Positions 9,101 to 13,380 are shown, counted from the first letter of the stretch. The stretch is DNA of 15,134 nucleotides from CAYSNP01 sp964432485 (GCA_964432485.1 CAYSNP010000043.1:1-15134), one strand, 5' to 3'. Translations and numbers: made by a program. Notes: a model not told the origin generated them from the sequence alone.

Positions 9101-11773
9101 TTTGATATAGATATAGAATTAGTGCCCGGAGTGTATACAGGTGATGTTAATGACCCCGGATATGATATAGTAGGCTGGTATAAAGAGATTACTAATGACA
9201 ATGATATTTTGCCTGATTATCCTGCTGAGAACGGTTCGGCATCGATTACCTTAGATGAGCGGGTCGAAGATATGGGCTGGACATATTTAATAGATTGCAG
9301 ATATATTAAATTATGGAAAATTACAGTCACTACATATAATAGTAGTGCTACCGATATTTCGGATAATGCGCCAAGGACCACTTTTGACGGGGAAGAGATG
9401 TATAGTGGAGCTAATCCTGCTAAAAGCAGCGTTACCAGGATAATGCAAGCAAATACAACTCTATATTTATCAGTTAATACAAGCGCTACAGGCAACAATC
9501 CAAAGTTTGCGATAGATAATGATAAACTTGATGAAGTAACTAATTTAATACTTACCGATACTTTTAATCCTGCCCCAGATATTTTATATGGTTATCTTCA
9601 TGCCAAAGGCAATAGAACTGTGGAGATTATCTACCGCACTTATTGTACTCTTACTATAACAGGAGTTATGCCGGGCGGTGCAATTATGTTTATGCCTACG
9701 GCAGGTGCTTACAGTATATATGATGCCTTAGGCGGCAATCCTTTGGTCCAAGATGGCGTGCTACCCGATACAACAGGGGCGGATGGCATAGTTAGGTTAG
9801 AAAACTTAGATGTAATAGGGATGAATAATGGCGGCAGCTCATATACCAGCAAATATGGTGCATTTTTAAAGGGTATGGATGAGAATGAATGTTTATCTAA
9901 ACAGAATACAACTATAGATTTTAGCCCAAGCGGTATTTACAATAAGAATCTGGTGATAAATTACCAGCAATTTTCCGGAGATGATAAACCTTTTGATTCC
10001 GGCGCAGGTACTGAAGCTTCTCCTTATTTAATAAGCACTCGCAAACAATTAGAAGGTATAGACACCTACTATAATGCTTGTAGCAAAGGGGTCGAAGGGA
10101 TATACTTTAAGCTGACAGCCAATATTTCTATGCTTAATTGGGTACCGATTTGTGCTGCCGGGAGTAAAGGTGGCTTTAACGGTATTTTAGACGGCGACAA
10201 TAAGGAGCTAACCAGCTTTACCCTATCCGGCGTAGCAACCAGGTTTGTAGGTATGTTTTTGTTAACGAGCGGCACAGTGGATAAGCACGCAGTCCTTAAA
10301 AACTTTACGGTAAGAGCAGGAGCTAATACTATTGTTGCAACAGGCAGCGATTATGTTGGGGTGCTTGTGGGGCAAGCAAAATATACTGATTTTTCTAATA
10401 TAAATATAATCAATGCAAATGTTAAAGCTAAGCTTATTGCAGGTATAGTTACAGGGGAAAGTGTAAACAGCTGCAACTTTAACAATGTAACAGTTACCGG
10501 CGGTACTATTACGGTTACCGGTGATTATGTAGGCGGCTTTGCCGGCCATATAAACTCCTGTACAATTGACGCATGTAGTGTAAGCGGCATAACTATTGTT
10601 AGCCCTTATACCAGAATAGGCGGATTTGTTGGCGAAATGCGCAGTACCGGTAAGATTAAGAATAGCACTTTAAGCGGCACTAATGTGATTGGCACTAATA
10701 ATGCTCAAAGGATAGGCGGATTTGTTGGTAATATTGGGGAAACTACATCAGATACCGGCGGCGAATTAGATAATTGCATAATCAATGTAGTCAAGCTAGA
10801 GATTTTTGGCAGATATCATGGTGATGGCAGTTATCAAAATACAGGGGCGGGCGGCTTTGCAGGCAGAAACTCAGGAAAAATAAAAGGCTGCAAAGTGATA
10901 GCCGGCAATGTGATAATCAAAGCTAGTGTAGGAGGCGGCATAGTAGGTGTCAATGATACAGGCGGAAGACTGGAAAATAATATTTTGCAGGGCGGGCTTA
11001 TAGATTTTCCTCTCAATGGCTCTCTATCCAGGCTTGGCGGTCACGCCGGCGGCAATAAGGGCTATATTTCAGGTTCACAAAATACCAAGGCAAAAGGTGG
11101 CAATGATTGGAGCACAGCTACCTCTATGGTGGCATTTCGCATGGTAAATATTGCTTTTACTAATAATACTACAGCAGGCACAGTTTACTCATGGACAACA
11201 ACTTACTTAGGCGGTATTGTGGGCTTTAATGAAGGGACAATCACTACTTGTACTAACTTAAGCAAAATTATTCATGGCAGAAAGATAGGCGACGCAATAG
11301 GTCCGTATATGTACCTTGGCGGCATAGTGGGATATACTAGCGGCGGCTCTGTAACAAGCAATACTATGAGCGGTATAATGCGGTCCTTTAATTTCTTAGA
11401 TGCTGACCAAGGGGCTCTTGGTGGAGAAGGTAGTCAAGGCGTATATACGCGTGATTACAATTATTTAGGCGGCATTGCTGGAAATAAAGCAGGAGGTAGC
11501 ATGTCAGGCAATACTGCTAATGGCCATACTGTGTATTTTATTGCTATAAAATATTCCGATATGAAGACCTCTGGCGGAGCGCTTTGGTGGACCTGGACTT
11601 CTTACAATCGTTCTGATTGTACTGTTAGGGCTAGAGCTGTTACCGGAGTAAACGGTGCGGCAGGCGATGGTAGCAGAACAGGCGGTAGCGTAAACTCAGA
11701 ATCTCAAAAGACTGGTAGCCAAACCGGAGGTGCTTGGAACTTTACTAACGATTACAGTAACGATCCTGTATAA
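152..11773 (+). CDS. Giant N-terminally anchored surface protein: InlB-B-like repeat stalk with GLUG beta-helix tip (putative adhesin)
   Basis: The protein has about 3873 residues (very roughly 430 kDa). Residues 1-13 are basic (RKK, KAK) and 14-41 form one long hydrophobic segment, so it is inserted N-in/C-out. The hydrophobic run is longer than a typical signal peptide, which favours a retained anchor, though VGA at 39-41 could be a signal peptidase site. Residues about 46-118 resemble a bacterial Ig-like domain: a YSDDTYRQIALSEFTPENFD segment and then a GGFEQVVTFNV strand. Residues about 122-3163 are around 31 divergent beta-grasp modules of the InlB B-repeat / Flg_new class. Each begins with a Y-hydrophobic-x-hydrophobic strand, carries a central GYY(I/V) or FxGW motif, and ends with a strand such as ITFERIK. 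Residues about 3164-3273 are a different linker domain. Residues about 3274-3873 are a glycine-rich beta-helix with about 12 GLUG motifs (GGFVGE, GGIVGF, GGFAGR). I see no LPXTG, SLH, choline-binding or LysM module and no catalytic signature. Adhesion or fibre formation is inferred from architecture only. The gene appears intact and monocistronic. Confidence 0.85.
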   Translation: MAKSRKKVSSKAKIGLSLVLVTTISIVLIAMGIYVLVSVGATSKVPDISGLEYSNVDISKDADISQVYITIRYSDDTYRQIALSEFTPENFDISKVGIQNAKLNYGGFEQVVTFNVVDTNRVIEYKATPGGHILGQTKQTVPSGSNGSSVVAEAEEGYYFVEWNDRKDNPIRKEENVSESMELIATFKKIEYKVVFYYDDGTIAREQMVQHGSMPSSIPDPSSNLMKIYGKQFIGWDQSYENVTSKLDIHPIYKKVATDVELHITLDNRNDVPLGDSDLHEKGYYPWDSYANIVVSPRPSRVFTGWSINTYNGWINIEKRSTTSIQVYEDGNRIIFTSELADLALDSYRLRFMPEEGLAQVEIRAEFAYEESVITFSNYSNIVKTIILPYGTPIAAHLFEPQGASGNTFIGWYPKDTEGEVGDRRIEDSDIFPQDAELVSKYTIKIMTVTFNGAGADNSNELNKSVEVPYQQKIPDHEMPKKVPVRNNYIYLGWYLFEDGQFTSQVIDGNFAIVSNIEARPRFEVITYNLNITTIGAGSSYNFTTGSLVSITKGVMDPRPDAITQYTLAFLADTGYSVEAFESDFEGFEEYKGDPCNRVEYTFTPTRDINITVTYAISYYDIIIENGNEQDKGSVTYQNIDGGTVVSNDTYIELSFSHGTTKNFRFEAEAYKYVKSIKVNDESISGIPRNTLDYTLPIENMDKHLTIVVEYEILSYQVTLPENQVNYSIIPQESQELYPRHSNPKFDVSTQEGYYISALRINGTAVNLFSSTAGYSTSDLKINYQEQEDGSQDVRVTSFILEIKTIDEDKVITVDVAPIYYNVNIDRVGLGDFILSTDKPTFGYNDSLNITAYTVSGYFVKSITVNGITTLYQDRDESQIEKFTNIRQDLNIIFTFSIQSYQVFFNGAGDINASASVAKIGEEAKRFSATFNEYAGSNLNYIITPDTGYYIYSLKVGDQDFAVDTASNAQLVEINNLMSVVRVTVDVRKVSYDIEVNINNTEYGTVDTESGNYTILHGESDLLIITPSSGYYIKDIEYNGQNATDRLTGNEFALANVTGVCQVSITFERIKYSVTAGNNEHGNIEFTQTLVPSGEDILVSVWASDGYVIDYYTLNGDTVEPAASNSTFDCFFLAVDSDIVFSAYYKVYNWQGEQTVYIQITGQGYIEGNITNFDEMQNKYTLSVIDVIHIGVVADTGYYIKSINGTLNGGKIEDWIFTGFASGSTISIVFEKEDYDVSLNTPDNGSLSADKNSVTFGESVEFTFSPNEGYELEYLKINGFIKTTSGSSYTLNAVSEHINAEVGFKPKSYSIGISASANGSVTTPLPYFNSGDSVAITIIPNVGFSLASMILGTVQGSYALTPEEIATINAASRLNKIYEVSATLARDLAIAEGELIINPTFVSNTYTVNVMIEGDGSVINRTELIGISATHGESFMLLLEANISNYIAEIIVNGQLIDLVTNIVNGTINNITNELISGEYTIDVRQDYDIRIVFAEDTFKVAISSSLNGTTTLGDGFNQVSVKTGVNVQLSMRANAGYHIARVLINGENVPYTDREMFPFDDVNHNSTNFYMLVDIRQNISIQVIYERNTYFASVITANKSTNFKNTDDISEKYGTVIISGYQSKDGADGAVDFYGIPHGSSFNIIITPVRNKGYHISKFYIEWKPTTSSTIQEITPDGINPNGYVFRFENITNDINKIYVEFERDLFSISERVISDEGEVETLFYNPINGDPITNIASIESEGIRTYTGIEYGIQSITYLDSPIGYTLTSFIVNNFERLSYIRNNRYTTYVQSNSDIIVEYLINQYSFELNDISTPSGITKGWISVNREGTLQENHLIVMHGTSLELVITPNYTYEGYAIGSVTINGVRLSVSNKNIQLIHTITIEEDTIVNVNFTINTYNIYITQPTEGGRVTIPNMNSGASPTVPAGDVEWSNSVTLTFDIYNGYRIDEFIINGTNYWSPYIEHGSTHTIYEIKDIQYILVIYVRKTFSIDFYGNFDDDNTYMEDGIRVEPYATYNGGKVESSQFNNTIILHFKLATGYEIQDWSYEMGGIPQSFNADSFAVDPLNPYWYTYTISALTGNLEVYATYAIKQYQIIATANDIDYMQYSITKDSIEVSQATHFDIINISIQVEYGYSLLSIFINNTIYSVENVEDYCRINYTNNNNTYSYAVTLEVIDELLNNIDSLNIYLNIKKNTYKVEITPVDKDGNPSDKMSFSGARSYEHGNFLVITQTFSEGYHVLPVDPDSENEPGLRINGISYTLYDYNEVVQHIDFGATTITLTLSGNLVSNLDVHGTEFGSNAILVFSYRVIIKKHTTNIKQYIIETGRNPETQGPDAGTTTVNLNSPVSGAQQEFITLNQNEATSEFFTVCNFISSVNLGEPYRFAGYQEYIDNVWQYVENNKNGITISGNIMTYTVKADRVFRAVYYRQYEAIVEVSPQYKYLEGQYSASVNSLVFKEYATITATANGTSVHDSEVNLTNQFKFIIDCNAYMKLSYNDSLAQNPTYGVDYLKETVTGGIKQYTAVSNEGQGMLITEDIKLFAAMHNDMHFTVIQETVGSENAASGGTPQYHIKPRGASDFNPYPVNPIDNYLPVDSFDTVKIIVPVNLNYRFNGLYRQLVDEEATQAQNKLVFSGQWTQVHATSDGLVTETTDDNGNIVYTLRVINHSIYKLEYYKTFEVSITVDYKEQNGPQIPNVTNALDSLVDSGFYYNGRYDYGAVFNAVVNSGLDIELLNQKYQFIGWHVRYNDGAWINLETDLEYVYPQATDRVFRLAQYHAETSRDGFALVGVIKVDFKAVYVPIYNVTISNSYEYTTRAGEPFSFNGGNIDLTNIIYNTIRYNPNVINTVCYNGDVNEMQITGSYQDPDNYDSWLDTYLKLSVTLNSTFKFVQWEYSFNGSDYQIFDYFGDTGPTAEVYSVPLNSDIYIRPIYQKTVTVKISPVVFYEKFGERTTNSDYISLQNPYIIVGGEQIFDFPVVLNFDIDIELVPGVYTGDVNDPGYDIVGWYKEITNDNDILPDYPAENGSASITLDERVEDMGWTYLIDCRYIKLWKITVTTYNSSATDISDNAPRTTFDGEEMYSGANPAKSSVTRIMQANTTLYLSVNTSATGNNPKFAIDNDKLDEVTNLILTDTFNPAPDILYGYLHAKGNRTVEIIYRTYCTLTITGVMPGGAIMFMPTAGAYSIYDALGGNPLVQDGVLPDTTGADGIVRLENLDVIGMNNGGSSYTSKYGAFLKGMDENECLSKQNTTIDFSPSGIYNKNLVINYQQFSGDDKPFDSGAGTEASPYLISTRKQLEGIDTYYNACSKGVEGIYFKLTANISMLNWVPICAAGSKGGFNGILDGDNKELTSFTLSGVATRFVGMFLLTSGTVDKHAVLKNFTVRAGANTIVATGSDYVGVLVGQAKYTDFSNINIINANVKAKLIAGIVTGESVNSCNFNNVTVTGGTITVTGDYVGGFAGHINSCTIDACSVSGITIVSPYTRIGGFVGEMRSTGKIKNSTLSGTNVIGTNNAQRIGGFVGNIGETTSDTGGELDNCIINVVKLEIFGRYHGDGSYQNTGAGGFAGRNSGKIKGCKVIAGNVIIKASVGGGIVGVNDTGGRLENNILQGGLIDFPLNGSLSRLGGHAGGNKGYISGSQNTKAKGGNDWSTATSMVAFRMVNIAFTNNTTAGTVYSWTTTYLGGIVGFNEGTITTCTNLSKIIHGRKIGDAIGPYMYLGGIVGYTSGGSVTSNTMSGIMRSFNFLDADQGALGGEGSQGVYTRDYNYLGGIAGNKAGGSMSGNTANGHTVYFIAIKYSDMKTSGGALWWTWTSYNRSDCTVRARAVTGVNGAAGDGSRTGGSVNSESQKTGSQTGGAWNFTNDYSNDPV
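515..1732 (+). repeat. Stalk zone 1: about five InlB-B/Flg_new-type modules with the classical Trp motif
   Basis: This part encodes residues about 122-527. Its modules carry the classical aromatic motif of the family: FVEW, FIGW, FTGW, FIGW and YLGW at roughly 80-110 residue intervals, each followed by an acidic or polar loop and a strand ending in a phrase such as IATFKK. Known InlB B-repeats and Flg_new domains adopt a ubiquitin-like beta-grasp fold; assignment here is by motif only. At DNA level the copies are not near-identical, so this is old duplication and not a recently expanded tandem array. Confidence 0.75.
1733..7108 (+). repeat. Stalk zone 2: about 19 divergent InlB-B modules of the GY(Y/H)I...ING type
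   Basis: This part encodes residues about 528-2319. Modules start with YxVxI-like strands (YNVNI, YDIEV, YSVTA, YDVSL, YTVNV) and mostly replace the FxGW motif by GYYI or GYHI followed by a strand ending in NG: LRING, ITVNG, IEYNG, YTLNG, LKING, IIVNG, VLING, VTING and FIING are all present. They end with short strands such as IVFE, IVFA, VIYE or VEFE. Module length is about 75-120 residues. This matches the divergent InlB B-repeat family (Pfam class PF18998 in my judgement, not searched). Trp is rare here but not absent (modules near 3800, 5140 and 6280). Confidence 0.75.
7109..9640 (+). repeat. Stalk zone 3: about seven long InlB-B-like modules (about 110-130 residues each)
   Basis: This part encodes residues about 2320-3163. 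Modules still begin with a hydrophobic alternating strand (YEAIVEV, FEVSITV, YNVTIS, VTVKIS, WKITVT) and end with ITYR-, VYY- or IIYR-like strands, but they are longer than those upstream. Several regain the aromatic FxGW-type motif (FIGWHV, FVQWEY, IVGWYK). The extra length lies in the segment before that motif, suggesting an inserted loop or hairpin. Divergence is strong and the module boundaries are approximate. Confidence 0.6.
9641..9970 (+). other. Linker domain between stalk and beta-helix, weakly resembling a Cna-B/SpaA or carboxypeptidase-regulatory-like fold
   Basis: Residues about 3164-3273 do not follow the InlB-B pattern. A segment reading TGADGIVRLENL resembles the conserved TDADGxxxFENL-type turn and strand of Cna-B/SpaA and related beta-sandwich domains, preceded by strands around LTITGV. 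The rest, with GMNNGGSSY and GAFLKGMDENE, is not recognisable. The domain sits where a rigid joint between the stalk and the terminal beta-helix would be expected. The family assignment is tentative. Confidence 0.35.
9971..11770 (+). repeat. C-terminal beta-helix with about 12 GLUG-type motifs
   Basis: The domain covers residues about 3274-3873. It opens with the entry typical of GLUG proteins: a GTEASPYLIST segment, then KQLE, then a YFKLTANISM strand and NGILDGDNKEL. Motifs of the GGFxG type follow at about 20-50 residue spacing: YVGVLVG, LIAGIVTG, YVGGFAG, RIGGFVG twice, GAGGFAG, VGGGIVG, RLGGHAG, YLGGIVG twice and YLGGIAG. Between them lie N, S, T, C and V-rich strands such as NCIINVV and KNSTLSG. 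Parallel beta-helices of this kind occur in bacterial adhesins and IgA-protease-like surface proteins; no protease motif is visible. The last about 70 residues break the pattern: a Trp cluster (ALWWTWTSYN), then a Gly/Ser/Thr-rich tail with no anchoring signal. Confidence 0.75.
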
Positions 11774-11793
11774 TGTAATTTGCTAATTTATCT

Positions 11794-11825
11794 AAAAGGG
11801 CTTTGGCAACAAGGCCCTTTTTTTT
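11794..11825 (+). terminator. Intrinsic terminator of the giant gene
   Basis: A 12-bp stem (11794-11805 with 11810-11821, one T-G wobble) closes a GCAA tetraloop of the stable GNRA class. A run of eight T starts within the 3' arm (11818-11825). It begins about 20 bases after the stop codon at 11771-11773. It separates the giant gene from spmAB and argues against read-through. Confidence 0.93.
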
Positions 11826-11852
11826 CTTAATACATTTACATATTGGGTTGCT

Positions 11853-11860
11853 CATATAAT
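11853..11860 (+). promoter_or_regulatory. Candidate -10 element of the spmA-spmB promoter
   Basis: CATATAAT contains a perfect sigma-A -10 (TATAAT, 11855-11860). It also matches the sigma-E -10 consensus CATACAnT at all but one position. In Bacillus subtilis spmAB is transcribed by sigma-E, so either reading is possible. No good -35 is present at standard spacing: TTTACA at 11835-11840 would leave only 14 nt. Transcription would start at or next to the ATG at 11867, implying little or no 5' leader. Confidence 0.5.
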
Positions 11861-11866
11861 TTTTAT

Positions 11867-12400
11867 ATGAATACAATATTTATCTTAATCTTGGTTTCGT
11901 CTATTTTGCTTTTGCTTTTGCAAGATCCCTCTGGTATACTTACCGCTATGCTTTCAGGCGGCATGGGCGGGTTGCAATTTGGATTGAAATTAATTGTTAT
12001 ATATTCGATATGGCTAAGTATGCTTATTATATTAGAAAAGGCAAATATTGATAAGTATATAGCAAAAGCTATACAAAAGCCGCTTAAAAAACTTTTTCCA
12101 AAGGAAAGCAACGAGGCATATCTTTACTTATCCTTAAACTTATCGTGCAATATTTTAGGAATGGGCGGCGCAAGCACCCCAGCGGGCATTAAAGCAGTAG
12201 AGTCAATGGGAAGGCAAAAAAACAAGATTATGCTGGCTGTTATCAACTCTTGTTCCATTCAGCTGATACCCACAACCGTAATTGCTATGAGAGCGGTGCT
12301 GCACTCCAAAATAGATATAATAGTCCCCTCGCTTATTGCATCCCTTTTCTCTACCGCCTTGGCAATAATACTGGTAAAGATTCTGGTAAAGGATAATTAA
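11867..12400 (+). CDS. spmA: Spore maturation protein A
   Basis: This 177-residue membrane protein belongs to the nucleoside-recognition / FeoB Gate-like family. The family hallmarks are present: NILGMGGASTPAGIKAVESM at about 95-114 and LIPTTVIAMR at about 133-142, both closely matching SpmA. Hydrophobic segments lie at about 2-19, 38-57, 122-141 and 152-174. SpmA acts with SpmB in the developing spore to allow core dehydration and hence heat resistance; the transported species, if any, is unknown. I chose the ATG at 11867 over the in-frame TTG at 11843 because it gives an N-terminus that begins directly in the first membrane segment and a length close to the family (about 196 residues in Bacillus). 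Neither start has a convincing Shine-Dalgarno sequence. spmB follows after 1 nt. Confidence 0.92.
   Translation: MNTIFILILVSSILLLLLQDPSGILTAMLSGGMGGLQFGLKLIVIYSIWLSMLIILEKANIDKYIAKAIQKPLKKLFPKESNEAYLYLSLNLSCNILGMGGASTPAGIKAVESMGRQKNKIMLAVINSCSIQLIPTTVIAMRAVLHSKIDIIVPSLIASLFSTALAIILVKILVKDN
12388..12393 (+). promoter_or_regulatory. Ribosome binding site of spmB, inside the 3' end of spmA
   Basis: AAAGGA lies eight bases before the GTG at 12402 and supports that start. The ATG at 12400-12402 is out of frame and runs into a stop after three codons, so it is not the start. Confidence 0.7.
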
Positions 12401-12401
12401 T

Positions 12402-12914
12402 GTGCTTATAGTTCCTTTACTATTGTTAGCCACCTTTATTTTAGCGGCAATCAACAAGGTTAATGTATTTGAAAGTTTTGCGGTAGGGGTAAGGCAAGCT
12501 CTCAAGCTGACCCTTGATATTTTACCCTATTTAATTTCAATTTTTATGATATTAGAGCTTTTTCGAGCAAGTGGACTATCTTTGCTTTTATCTGCCGCCC
12601 TTGCCCCATTCTTTAAGCTAATAGGTATCCCCGCAGAGCTTGCAGAGCTAATAATATTGCGTCCGCTATCTGGCTCGGGCTCTTTAGCGGTGCTTGAAAA
12701 TATCTATAATCAATATGGTGTGGATAGCTATATTTCCAATTGCGCATCAGTAATGATGGCATCCTCAGATACCATTTTATATGTATGCGCAGTTTACTTT
12801 TCTACTTCCAAAAGCAAAAAAACAGGGCTGGCAATACCCATAGCCCTGTTTGTTTCTATTGTTGGTGCAATATTTTCTTGCCTGCTGGTAAAGCTGTTAC
12901 ATTTTGGTGGTTAA
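12402..12914 (+). CDS. spmB: Spore maturation protein B
   Basis: This 170-residue membrane protein is the partner of SpmA. Diagnostic segments are VFESFAVGVRQAL (about 22-34), ELFRASG (about 52-58), FKLIGIPAELAELIILRPLS (71-90, with GSGSL following) and ASVMMASSDTILYVCAVYF (about 115-133), all characteristic of SpmB and the Gate-domain family. Membrane segments are at about 2-18, 36-54, 60-72, 122-135 and 143-166. It starts at GTG, one base after the spmA stop, so the two are translationally coupled and almost certainly co-transcribed. The last 18 bp overlap the end of the convergent bacterioferritin gene. The usual neighbour dacB is absent from the window. The length is close to the family norm of about 178 residues. 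Confidence 0.92.
   Translation: MLIVPLLLLATFILAAINKVNVFESFAVGVRQALKLTLDILPYLISIFMILELFRASGLSLLLSAALAPFFKLIGIPAELAELIILRPLSGSGSLAVLENIYNQYGVDSYISNCASVMMASSDTILYVCAVYFSTSKSKKTGLAIPIALFVSIVGAIFSCLLVKLLHFGG
12816..12851 (-). terminator. Intrinsic terminator of the bacterioferritin gene, embedded in spmB
   Basis: A perfect 10-bp inverted repeat (12820-12829 with 12842-12851) encloses a 12-nt loop. Read on the minus strand, the stem AAACAGGGCT/AGCCCTGTTT runs into seven consecutive T, then GCTTTTGG. It lies 46-81 nt past the bacterioferritin stop at 12897. On the plus strand it falls within spmB codons about 140-150, where the following sequence is also T-rich (TTTGTTTCTATT) but a weaker terminator. 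Confidence 0.85.
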
Positions 12915-13361
12915 AAAGATAGGCAAGCCCATATGTTCAACCTGGTCAAGCAGCTCTTCAATTTCGTCTAAATGGGCATCCTCATCCATAAGAATCTTTT
13001 CTAACATATCCTTTGTGGCAAAATCTCTAACTTCAATTGCAGTTTCTATTGCATCATTATAGGCATCGATGGCCGCCATTTCTGCTTTTCGGTCATTTTC
13101 TAACTGCGCTGGTATCTTGTCGCCAATGGCAATATATTTCAGCTCGTTTACAATGGGAGTGCCTTCTAAAAAGAGTATGCGCCCAATAAGCATCTCTGCA
13201 TGCTTCATTTCTTGAATTGCACGCTTTTCAAAATGGTCATGCAGCTTTTCGTAGCCCCAATCTTCACACATTTCCGCATGTACTATATATTGATTAATTG
13301 CCGAGAGTTCATCAGCCAGTAATGAGTTTAACGCTTTTAACAGTTTTGGATTTCCTTTCAT
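12897..13361 (-). CDS. bfr: Bacterioferritin (heme-binding ferritin)
   Basis: The protein has 154 residues and aligns without gaps to the classical bacterioferritin core from MKGNPKLLKALNSLL onward. All dinuclear ferroxidase ligands are at the canonical positions: Glu18, Glu51, His54, Glu94, Glu127 and His130. Met52, the axial heme ligand contributed by each half of the subunit dimer, is present in EMKH. Signature segments are NQYIVHAEM, RILFLEGTP and DEDAHLDEIE. Bacterioferritins assemble as cytoplasmic 24-mers that oxidise Fe(II) and store it as ferric mineral, protecting against iron-driven oxidative stress. The gene has a strong AGGAGG site, its own promoter and a possible Fur-type operator. 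It reads away from the phosphoesterase gene on the same strand (82 bp gap) and converges on spmB with an 18-bp overlap. Confidence 0.95.
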   Translation of the reverse strand: MKGNPKLLKALNSLLADELSAINQYIVHAEMCEDWGYEKLHDHFEKRAIQEMKHAEMLIGRILFLEGTPIVNELKYIAIGDKIPAQLENDRKAEMAAIDAYNDAIETAIEVRDFATKDMLEKILMDEDAHLDEIEELLDQVEHMGLPIFLTTKM

Positions 13362-13370
13362 TATATATAT

Positions 13371-13376
13371 CCTCCT
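13371..13376 (-). promoter_or_regulatory. Consensus ribosome binding site of bfr
   Basis: AGGAGG on the minus strand is nine bases before the ATG. It is a full Shine-Dalgarno core and indicates efficient translation. Confidence 0.9.
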
Positions 13377-13380
13377 AATA

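Noticed and set aside
10490..10525. Direct repeat of GTTACCGG in the beta-helix region
   Set aside because: It simply encodes the repeated VTG/VTGD turns of the beta-helix and is too short to be a separate element.
233..11016. Antisense open frames of 60-140 codons across the giant gene
   Set aside because: They lie opposite a long coding frame, have no ribosome binding sites or recognisable domains, and their compositions mirror the sense strand.
11843..11866. TTG at 11843 as the start of spmA
   Set aside because: It has no ribosome binding site, adds eight residues unlike the family, and lies upstream of the TATAAT box that would start the transcript at 11867.
11863..12505. Antisense open frames opposite spmA and spmB
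   Set aside because: spmA and spmB have diagnostic family motifs; the antisense frames have none.
12740..12922. Alternative-frame 60-codon plus-strand frame inside spmB
   Set aside because: It overlaps the conserved end of spmB in another frame and has no family resemblance.
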